DNA from: Leptobrachium leishanense
Lineage: Eukaryota > Chordata > Amphibia > Anura > Megophryidae
Reading direction: 5' to 3'
DNA length: 64,000 nucleotides
NCBI GenBank assembly: GCA_009667805.1
Contig: CM019064.1
Span: 273,835,662-273,899,661 of the forward strand
Shown here in pieces: positions 55,227 through 64,000 of the stretch. A program made the translations under genes and the position numbers. Within the stretch, counting starts at the first letter, position 1. Each line of letters opens with the position of its first letter. The notes under the pieces are model-generated. The model did not search any database, was not told where the DNA came from, and saw nothing but the letters and a program-made list of their open reading frames with translations.

Positions 55227-56074
55227 TAATATGGCCACGGGGTGGCAAGGCCGAGCCTGGGATGTGGTGACACATTGGAGTGGAGGCAGCAGTACAGGTT
55301 AACTAAGTAGGGTTTATTATAAGGAAACACAAGGAAGCACAACAGGAGGAATAAACCAAAAGGGGAACACAGGGTAAGGTAAACAAAAGAGGGGACACTG
55401 GATAAGTAATAACCTGAATAACACAGGAATAAGCCAAATGAATACACACAACAGGACAGGCCAAGCAGACAGGACAAGAGAGGTGGATAGAACTGATAAC
55501 GGAATACTTTAAGCAGACACAGGAGCAGGACATGAAGAGGGCTGAATACAAATATAAACAAATCGGGAAACACAACACAAGGAGACATACTGGGAAACAG
55601 ACAGGACACTGGGAAAGGACTTTCTGTCAGGAGGCACGTTGGGCAAAATCCAGGTATGCAAGGGATGATGATGGGTATGTACAGGTAGATAGGAGGGGAT
55701 CCAGCAACAGTAACAAAAGCGTAATCCAAGTAGCGTAGTCTAGTTCCAGCAAATGGTCAAGGTGGGCAGCAGGCAACAGCATAGTCAAGTTCAAACAAAG
55801 TTTGTATCCAGGGGTATCCAGCAGCAGAGATTTAGGAGAGGTAGACAGGAGCTTCAGGAGGGTGAGGTTCATAGTCTGATGGGAGCAGGGAACTGAGGAC
55901 TTCAGAATAATGCAGAAGCATTAGGGAATGGGTGTGACTGGTTTAAATAGCCAGTCAGGGCAAGTTGGGAGGAAAGCTGATGGCAGGTAAGGCATTCAGG
56001 GAAGGGGGCTGTCAGCAATGGCAGAGCAGTGCCGGATTTGCCCTTCCTCCTGCGCCAGCGGCATGAACCGTGAC
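55227..56074. mobile_element. LTR-like repeat, about 850 bp
   Basis: It starts TGGCCACGGGGTGGC and ends GAACCGTGACA, the same kind of ends as the probable solo LTR at 45665-47905. The body is rich in ACAGG/CAAGG on the plus strand. GGTTTAAATAGCCAG at about 55939 would be a TATA box if the LTR is read on the minus strand. The 5-bp duplication is not evident, so this rests on similarity. The 167-residue hydrophobic frame on the minus strand (55226-55729) is a low-complexity by-product. Confidence 0.45.
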
Positions 56075-57099
56075 AGATATATTAATGCTCTGTTGCAATG
56101 CATGTACTGTATAATGCAAATTTGTTTTCCATAGGTCTGTTAAGTTCTGGCAGTGGTCTTATGGAAAACAACTTGTTAGTAAATGGGTTAACTAAGCCTC
56201 ATTCCTTAATTTTTTGTATTATGATCCAGTAACAAGGTTCAATCATATTAATGGAATTCCATGTGAAATAAATATCTTGTACGGCACAATGATCACATGC
56301 AATTTAGTGACATAATGTACAAGGGTTTTTACCAGTAGATAATTAATGGGTTCACACAACATATCTGAGTTTCATAAGAGAAACTTCATAAACCTGCAGG
56401 GAGGGGATTGAGCACTGCTTGTGTTGCCTTCAAAGTCCTACATTAGATGGATACCTGCCATGTGCTTTAAAAAACCCTTTATCGTAACATAAGAGCTATT
56501 TTTGTGAGCAGTGAATAAAAAAAGGGTACATGGAATACATAGCAGCTACATTAATTATGCCAGTAACTTATATTTGGGCTATACTATACATGAGAGAATA
56601 TAGATTATTTACCGTTACCAATAAACAATAATTCCCAAAAATTCTAATTATGAAGGTAATGAAAGGATGATAAATACAAAATAATAATAATGAAATGCAA
56701 AGAAAACATTTTTATGGTGTTGTTTGTGTGCACTAAAAGTTTTACTGCCCCCGTGTTAATCACAAGTAATCTAATTAGCTTTTTCAATGCCTGATAGTTG
56801 TTCCTGACCTATGTAACAGACTAATAGTTAAAACATTTGACTTCATTTGGCAGCTACACAGTCTGAATTTACATTTATCATGGTGACCTATTTATATCTG
56901 ACATACACTGAATTGTGGGTATTTTGCCTTGAAATTTATATATAATAATCACATTTTGTATATATACATAATGCGTTTGAAAAAAGTGTTATCTAAGCAT
57001 ATGGAAGAATAATTAAGTGCTTTAGCTATGTACTGGCTTATGGCTTTAAACAACAATAGATGTTTGGTTTTGTATTTCAAAATTACATCTTGCAAACAT
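56075..57099. other. AT-rich sequence without recognised genes
   Basis: No gene, RNA or repeat boundary recognised. AGTAAATGGGTTAA at about 56178-56191 again looks like a TTAA-family end. Confidence 0.45.
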
Positions 57100-59545
57100 A
57101 GAAAACATAGAAACAAAGAAAAATGTCGGCAGATAAGAACCTTTCGGCCCATCTAGTCTGCCCAATTACATGGATACTTTACCTGGATTTATCTTTTGTT
57201 TAGGATAGCCTTATGCCTATCCCATGCTTGCTTAAATTCAATTACTGTTTTGGCCTCTACCACTTCTACTGGAAGACTGTTCCATGTATCCACCACCCGC
57301 TCAGTAAAATAATGCTTCCTGATGTTACTTTTAAACCTTTGCCCCTCTAATCTAAGACTATGTCCTCTTGTTTTGCTATTTTGTTTCCTTTTAAATATAC
57401 TCCCTTCCTCTACCCTGTGCATTCCCTTTACGTATTTAAATGTTTCTATCATATCTCCTCTGTCTCGTCTTTTTTCCAAGCTGTACATGTTAAGATCATT
57501 AAGCCTTTCCTGGTAACTTTTCTCCTTCAAGCCGTACACCATTTTAGTAGCCCTTCTCTGAACTCTCTCTAAGATGTCTATATCCTTCTGGAGATACGGT
57601 CTCCAGTACTGCACACAGTACTCCAAGTGAGGTCTCACCAGTGCTCTGTACAGTGGCATGAGCACTTCCCTTTTCCTACTGCTAATACCTCTCCCTACAC
57701 AACCAAGCATTCTGCCAGCATTTGCTGCTGCTCTATTACATTGACTACTTACCCTTAGATCCTCTGAAATAATGACCCCTAAATCCCTTTCCTCAGATGT
57801 TGAGGTTAGGACTGTATCAAATATTCTATATTCAGCCCTTGGGTTTTTACGCCCCAGGTGCATTATCTTGCACTTATCCACATTAAAACTCAATTGCCAC
57901 AACTCTGTGCATTCTTTTAGTTTACCTAAATCATTTGTCATTTGGCTGATCCCTCCAGGAACGTCAACCCTGTTGCAAATCTTTGTGTCATCAGCAAAAA
58001 GACATACTTTTCCATTAATACCTTCTGCAATATCACTAATAAAAATATTAAAGAGAATGGGTCCAAGTACTGACCCCTGAGGTACCCCACTGGTAACAAG
58101 ACCTTGCACTGAATAAACTCCATTTACCACAACCCTCTGTTGTCTGTCACTCAGCCACTGCCTAATCCAGTCAACAATATTGGAATCCAAGCTCAAAGAT
58201 TGCAATTTATTGATAAGCCTTCTATGCAAAACAGTATCAAAAGCCTTACTGAAATCTAAATAAGCAATGTCTACTGCACCACCTGTGTCTATTATTTTTG
58301 TTACCCAATCAAAGAAATCAATAAGATTAGTTTGGCATGATCTCCCTGAGGTAAACCCATGTTGTTTCTGATCCTGTAATCTATGTGTTTTTAGATGTTC
58401 AACAATCCTTTCCTTTAACATGGTTTCCATTAATTTCCCCACTACTGACGTAAGACTAACTGGCCTATAGTTCCCCGATTCCTCCCTACTACCCTTCTTG
58501 TAAATGGGCACAACATTTGCTAATTTCCAGTCTTCTGGGACGACTCCCATTAACAAGGATTGGTTAAATAAATCTGTTAACGGTTTTGCTATTACATCAC
58601 TGAGCTCTTTTAATAATTTAGGGTGGATCCCATCAGGCCCCATTGACTTATTTGTCTTTACTTTAGACAGCTGCTGTAGAACCTCCTCCTCTGTAAACTC
58701 ATATGTAAATGTCTCTTTAGTGTTTCCTCCTAACTGAGGTCCCTTTCCTTCCTTTTCTTCTGCAAAGACTGAACAAAAATATTCATTGAGGCAGTCAGCG
58801 AGACTTTTATCCTCTTCTACATACCTTCCTTCCTTTGTTTTTACTCTAACTAATCCTTGTTTTACTTTTCTTTTCTCGTTTATGTATCTAAAAAATGTTT
58901 TGTCCCCCTTTTTTACTGACTGAGCTATTTTCTCTTCTGCGTGTGCTTTGGAAGCTCTTATAAATTGCTTTGCCTCTTTCTGCCTAATTTTATAGGTTTG
59001 CCTATCTTCTTCACTCTGAGTTTTTTTATAATTATTGAATGCTATCTTTTTGTTCTTCACTATTTTGGCCACTTCTGCAGAGTACCACAGTGGTTTCTTC
59101 CTTTTTTGTTTTTGCTAACAAGCCGAATGCAATTTCCTGTGGCCTTCAATAATGCTTCCTTTAAATAATCCCATTTCTCCTGGACTCCCTTTAAACTCCT
59201 CCAGTCTGATAATGACTCCTTCACACAAAATCTCATTTTAGAAAAATCTGTTTTTTTAAAGTCTAAAACTTTCGTTCTTGTGTGGTGCGGCTCCATCCCT
59301 GTTGTTATATTAAACCATACTGACTGGTGATCACTAGATCCCAAATTTTCACCTACAACAACGTCCGATACCAAACCTCCATTTGTGAGTATTAAATCCA
59401 ATATGGCCTCTTTACGGGTCGGCTCCTCAACTACTTGTGTTAGAGATAATCCCAGTAGGGTGTTCTGAAAACATTCAGAGGAGGCTTGTCTATTTGGGAC
59501 AGTACGGGCTGCACCCCACCAGCTTTTTTGAAAGAAAAACACAAA
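57096..59545 (-). mobile_element. CR1 LINE, 5'-truncated, 2.4 kb
   Basis: A non-LTR retrotransposon on the minus strand. At its 3' end (57096-57115) it has TTTCTATGTTTTCTATGTTT, which corresponds to the short tandem terminal repeat typical of CR1 in place of a poly-A tail. The conserved ending GGGCAGACTAGATGGGCC lies at 57146-57163. The open frame ends at 57189, so the 3' untranslated part is under 100 bases. The 5' end falls inside the endonuclease domain near 59500-59545, a usual truncation. Confidence 0.9.
57189..59542 (-). pseudogene. CR1 ORF2: endonuclease end plus reverse transcriptase, one frameshift
   Basis: 59060-59542 encodes the last part of the apurinic-like endonuclease (VEEPTRKEAILDLILTN, then SDHQSVWFNI with the catalytic SDH). 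Near 59100, in an A-rich stretch, a one-base shift moves the frame to 57189-59072, 627 residues without a stop. This holds SMGPDGIHPKLLKEL (143-157), NYRPVSL (201-207), LDFSKAFD with a catalytic Asp (272-279), GVPQGSVLGP (329-338) and FADD with the catalytic pair (359-362), then the CR1 C-terminus (ERVQRRATKMV, YSLEKRRDRGD). Intact ORF2 is about 900-1000 residues. The reverse transcriptase looks intact, but the endonuclease start and ORF1 are missing. Confidence 0.92.
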
Positions 59546-61504
59546 AAATTTAAAATAAATAAAAAGTAATTTGAAAGGAGTCTCTACATATTCTTTTCCT
59601 GGGGGGGGGGGGTTCAGTATGAAGGAGGCTTCTGCCTCTAGCCATTAAGCTGCCACAAGGATATTTGTGCAAAAGGTTCACTCATTATGCATGCTGCCAT
59701 CATTGACTCAAGTTGCAGGTAAGGTGATTATCAATGCTGTAGAGCAGATACGTTTCCTGACTTTAAAAATATTATTCATTAATATGTTAATAACACAAAA
59801 TTGTTTTCATTTTGGGTACATCTTTCTGATCTATCTAATCTCAGTCTCAGTCCGTGTTTTTCGCAGATAGACAGATTAGATCATTGTATCAGTGTTCGCT
59901 CGCAATCTTGTAACCTGCTGTCCTTATCACCCTCCGAGCCCTTAAGCAAATCGGCAAATTTCCACTACCCAAACACTTCCCACCAGGGGTGAATTGACAA
60001 GATTTGGGGCCCTCAAATAATAATAGATCATGGGGCTCTGCATTGTGGGATTCTGGCACACCAGCGGGTCCCCTGCCTGAGCTCCACATGCAGGAGTTCA
60101 TTGCTAGCGTGGGGTCCCACCTAACGGTGACCAACACTTAAGTGAACTGTAAAGGGCAATATGGCCCAGTACTTTTCTGGAGCCATAATTTCCTATTAAT
60201 TCACAAGTATCGCAGGCACTCGGTGGAGCATCGCCCCTCTGCATTTGTCTTCTCTGTAAAAGAGGGACCAGTATTCAAGCTGGCTGCTGATCCTTTCCCT
60301 CATGATTTTCTCTCCAGTGGCTGTGGGCCCTCACTGAAAAGGCAAGCCTGACCAGGAACTTTAGGGGGGCCCTCATGGGGTCCCTCCTATGCCAGAGACG
60401 GGGGTCCCTCCTATGGGGTCCCATGGGGTCCCTCCTATGCCAGAGGCAGTGCCCTATTGACCAAACTGTCAGTCGTTTCCTATTTTTCACTTAGACTTGT
60501 GTGCAGTTACACTCTCCCTTCTAGGGTTATACGAAAATAATTTCAGCAAACAGGGGCATATCACCTAGATGTTGCACCTATGAAAGAACGGGGCTTAGCA
60601 GGAGCTGTGAAAATCAAACTCCAGCTTTAATTGGAGAGAGACCAAAAATATGATATTGCTTGTTCTGCTAGGTGTAGTTAATTTAGAAATCAAAGGTGAT
60701 CCCGGCAGCAGTTCTCTAAAACCTCTGTTCATATCTTACCAAATGTTTTGGTGATGGAAGATGTGGAGAATATGAAAGAAGACGCTTGAAAGGGAGTATG
60801 TGATTAAAATGTGAACTGATGCAATTTACAGCAGTTTACAGTGTTATTGTAAGAGCTTCATTATATGAATTGTGGGAGAGATAAACTGCTGCATTGTTCT
60901 TTTAAACCACTGCAATATGCGTAATTGTTAACGTTTCAAAGGCTTATTGATATCACTTTATTTAATTGCATCCCTTTGGAAGATGCACTTCGATAACTAC
61001 AAACACCAAGTGGTAAAGACTTCTCATATCTTATATTGGCACTGTCAAGACTAAAGCTGCATATATTTAATATATATAGCTGGAAAATTGTTGAATACAT
61101 CTTACATTTAATTTGCATAATAGATTCCACTCTAGGAAACATTTAATAAATGGTTTAATTTACTGGTCACAGATGATAAAAATAGTAATCTTAGTAACCT
61201 GAGATATATACTGACAAAAAAAAAGTGAAAACATGAAATGACATAAATTAGAATATTTTTTTTTTCTAAACTGGTTTTAGCTTACAATAACATTGAAAAT
61301 AGGCAGTGGCATGTCCTTTATTTTTTGGTCTGCCTTATGGGATTGTACCATTTAAATCAAGGTGGGATAGAGTATTATCTCTGTCTCTCTCATATATATT
61401 TCAAATAGTGATGTCAGATCTCATAACATAATACCAGCAATTATGCAGGTATAGGTTTTAAATATTTGGTAAAGCAGTAATCAGTGGACATTTTTTCATC
61501 TTTT
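59546..61504. other. Sequence without recognised genes; small tandem duplication
   Basis: No coding exon is recognised. A poly-G run lies at 59601-59611. At 60374 and 60422 the word CATGGGGTCCCTCCTATGCC is repeated 48 bp apart, with a third partial unit between. The rest is AT-rich. Confidence 0.5.
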
Positions 61505-61706
61505 GAGAAAGTATTTTACCAGGAAGCATACATTGGGATTTCTCTCATTTTTCAAGTATGTCCTTGGTGGTGAGTATGTACCATTAGGTGTCTTAGCCAA
61601 GGACACTTACTGGAGAGGTGCTCTTGCCGGGATTCGAACCTGTGTCTCAGCAATCTCCACGGTTATAGAGCAGTGATGCTACTTCTACTTCACCCAGTCG
61701 GTATGG
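61505..61706 (-). mobile_element. tRNA-derived SINE with LINE-derived tail, copy 2
   Basis: On the minus strand: a tRNA-like head (GTAGCATCACTGCTC, then CAGGTTCGAATCCCGG containing a perfect B box GGTTCGAATCC), the middle GGCTAAGACACCTAATGG, and the tail GGACATACTTGAAAAATGAG to CCTGGTAAAATAC. The tail matches 5962-6013 and the LINE at 10644-10695 with a few differences. The A box is worn. The promoter is internal, for RNA polymerase III. Confidence 0.85.
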
Positions 61707-63195
61707 AGATAAATTCTTGCAGGCTTAGCAAGTTCAGGGGATCTTGATACCCCTTCACTACTAAATGTATGTAGAACACAGCAATTCTGCTACATAGAGA
61801 TATTCACTGTGGGGCCCTATTCTGGCAGAGCAGGTAATATGGTGTTGATAATGGAAAATGCAGTGCAAGTGGTAAACCGGTACCGGCTCCTCATTACCAG
61901 CTCTTTATTGAGTGAGCTGTTAAATTAGTGACTCGACTTAAAAAAATGTGTACAACACAGGCCAACAGTGTTGCCTTTGCTGGTAGTGTCTCTTGAAGAT
62001 CATGTGTATTCTTGTGGTGAGAAGTGGCAGGGGACTTGGCCATTTTCTGTACTGTGGGGCCAGATATTTTGTGTCAAGGGATTTTTCAATTGCAAAACCA
62101 CTTAACACCAGGTTTTGAGGGTGAGTATTTTTTTCTTAAATAGCTGACTACTAGAGATGAGAATAATGAGCAACATTATAAATTGAATCCCTTGTTACTC
62201 TCTTACTACCCGCAAATTAGTGCTTCCTGTATAAAGTATAGGAATATGGAAGTGTTACTTTATAGTAGGCTAACTGTAGTAGCTTACCCACAAGGGAAGT
62301 TTATGACTTAGGCCTCAATTTTTGTGGCCTGAAATTAGAAATCAGGACTCTTTTCATTGACATTGTGGGTATTTTATTGTTCAGGAGATTTAAATCCTGG
62401 TTTACCGGTATTTCAATTCTAGCTTAAGAATTCAGATTAAATATATCGGTAGTCACGGCTACACTTTTCAATGGCAATGACAGCTTTAGCAACTCAATTT
62501 CAATATCGGTATTATCGGTAAGCCACTTTCTGAAATTATATAAAATGCTGAAAGGTCTTAGTAAAAGTTTTCTTGGAGATTGTGCGCACAAATAAATTTT
62601 TCACTGTTATAGTAATGACTTGCAAGTCAATAAATGAAGAATTTGTTACAGTTATAGTCAGTAGTGCATATTTTAATATTTCACTGTTATATTTAGAAAT
62701 CACAGGTCCCTACTTTACGGTTACAGAAAAAAAAAGCATTTACGGGATTTAGAGAAAAAAATTATTCAAAAATAGTCACACATTCCAAAAAGTCAGGGAC
62801 ACTTATGCAACCAGCCATAAAGATCAGGTCCTCCCACCAGATTAAAAAATGCAGAAATCAATTCAAAGAACTGTTAGCACAATACAATGGGAACATAAAA
62901 TAAATATATAAAAACATTAATTTACTGGATTAACAGTAAGACTTGTATACTGTATATGGGTATCACAGTATATCTCACATTTCTGGGTTTTACAGTAAGA
63001 CCCCATTGCTGGGTTTTAAGATTAAAACACGCAAGTCTGGGATTTACAGTAAGACAGTAAAGCACAGAACAGGCATCCATACATGCCTATTTACCCTCTG
63101 ATGTTTGTCCTTTTTACCTGCCCAAAACGCATTCTAAAAAAAGGTACATTTTTCAGAATTCATCTACGGCCGAATTTTTTTAAATGAATCAGATT
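61707..63195. other. AT-rich sequence without recognised genes
   Basis: No domain-bearing frame, RNA gene or repeat terminus recognised. GATACCCCTTCACTACT at 61747 weakly recalls the TTAA-family left end. Confidence 0.45.
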
Positions 63196-63290
63196 ATATT
63201 TTATTATTATTCTTTATTTATATAGCGCCAGCATGTTCCGGAGCGCTGAACGATGAGTACAATATAGACAGGGTTACAATACATTGAGAC
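63196..63290 (-). mobile_element. L2-group 3' tail fragment, reverse orientation
   Basis: TTTATATAGCGCCAGCATG and TTCCGGAGCGCT, in reverse, match the end of the L2 tail at 63609-63640. A run of ATT units precedes it, equal to the tail repeats at 7282-7301. It lies head to head with the next feature, so two tail fragments face outwards. Confidence 0.55.
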
Positions 63291-63315
63291 TGAACAACAT
63301 TTTGACAAACCACTA

Positions 63316-63655
63316 CAGGAGGAAACGAAGGCCCAATTCTCGTGGGAACTGTCCCCAAATCTGGCTTCATTTAAACGCTCCCTAAAGACCCTTCTGTTTA
63401 GGGAAGCCTACCACCTGACTCTGTAACAAGGCATCCGACACACCTAAAAATGGTCCTCACCTGTTTCTAAAAACCTCACCAATCTAGATTGTAAATTCCC
63501 ACGGGAATAGGGCCCTCACGTCCTCCTGTATCTGTTCGCAGCAATACTGACCTTCTCCTGTATGTATTGTTGAATTGACCTTTTCTTTACCCTTTGCACC
63601 TTGTACAGCGCTACGGAATGTGTTGGTGCTTAATAAATAATAAATAATAATAACT
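63316..63655 (+). mobile_element. 3' end of an L2-group LINE with the last codons of its ORF
   Basis: 63340-63424 reads TKAQFSWELSPNL, then ASFKRSLKTLLFREAYHLTL and a stop, the usual C-terminus of L2-group reverse-transcriptase proteins. The untranslated part follows with AGATTGTAAATTCCCACGGG, AGGGCCCTC, TTGTACAGCGCTACGG and an ATAA-rich tail at 63634-63655. It is a 5'-truncated copy of about 340 bp. Confidence 0.7.
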
Positions 63656-64000
63656 TACAATCTAGACCTTACAGGTTTTTTTTTAAAAATATTGTCCGCA
63701 ACCAGTGATATCTATATATATTTAAATCGTCTGATATAATTAAATTGAGCCCTTAGTTGGAGTAGGATTGGAGCTCTGTATGTAATGGCTCATTCGTTAA
63801 CCTTAATAGCTTGGTTGGAATTGAGCCTCTTATTTATTAGTCTGGAAGCGAACTTGCATATCTTATTATAATAACCTACAATAAAGAATTAAAAAACAAA
63901 AAACAAAGCTTAAGTGTACCGTCATAAATGTATGCACATAAATTAATGAGTAAAAAATACTTCTTTTCATACAGCATGGTACCATCTCATTGTTCTGGCA
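63656..64000. other. AT-rich sequence without recognised genes
   Basis: Nothing beyond short frames is seen up to the window end. Confidence 0.5.

Noticed and set aside
55226..55729. 167-residue hydrophobic, cysteine-rich frame resembling a membrane protein
   Set aside because: It is the complement of a purine-rich LTR-like repeat; composition alone gives Leu, Cys, Ser and Pro, and no family motif is seen.
61620..61690. A tRNA gene on the minus strand
   Set aside because: A B box is present but the A box and cloverleaf are worn, and a LINE-like tail follows; it is the head of a SINE.

Overview
This window looks like vertebrate intergenic or intronic DNA, most likely from a frog. It is AT-rich and carries no recognisable host exon, tRNA, rRNA or microRNA. 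What can be recognised is almost entirely transposable elements of the kinds that fill amphibian genomes: CR1 and L2-group LINEs, a tRNA-derived SINE, two Tc1-like transposons, many short non-autonomous DNA elements (TTAA-flanked piggyBac-like, hAT-like with 8-bp target duplications, one PIF/Harbinger-like), LTR-like remnants and tandem repeats. The frog assignment is inference from this repertoire, not from a marker gene.

Layout. 0-10 kb: AT-rich sequence with a GGGCC-ended element (3.3 kb), a CAGRGTTATTC-ended repeat (4.2-5.0 kb), a SINE (6.0 kb), an L2 tail (7.3 kb) and an element with two 340-bp inverted arms around a hammerhead-like motif (8.0-9.5 kb). 10-20 kb: a 5'-truncated L2-group LINE (10.6-12.7 kb), a 28-bp minisatellite and three piggyBac-like elements. 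20-31 kb: a second hammerhead-like motif, an internally deleted Tc1-like element (21.5-22.7 kb), two full GGGCC-ended elements and a foldback element with a telomere-like core (30.5-31.2 kb). 32-45 kb: a third hammerhead-like motif, a cluster of hAT MITEs, a CpG-rich Harbinger-like MITE, TTAA elements, another GGGCC element and a decayed Tc1-like copy. 45-53 kb: a deeply nested block in which a probable solo LTR contains a hAT-like element with a minisatellite and a hammerhead-like motif; a second hAT-like element contains a CAGRGTTATTC repeat that contains a piggyBac-like element. 55-64 kb: an LTR-like repeat, a CR1 LINE with an almost uninterrupted reverse transcriptase, a second SINE and L2 3' ends.

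The coding potential is limited to transposon proteins: reverse transcriptases at 10.9-12.7 kb and 57.2-59.5 kb, and transposase remnants at 21.9-22.4 kb and 43.9-44.9 kb. All are damaged. The window therefore shows elements parasitising one another: the SINE shares 52 identical bases with the L2-group LINE 3' end, and short DNA elements keep only the ends a transposase would need.

The most interesting signal is a set of four dispersed motifs with a CUGANGA box, a hairpin whose sequence differs from copy to copy but still pairs, a GAAA box and an NUH triplet. This is the layout of a hammerhead ribozyme with a minimal stem III. All four carry one extra base before stem II, so activity is uncertain.
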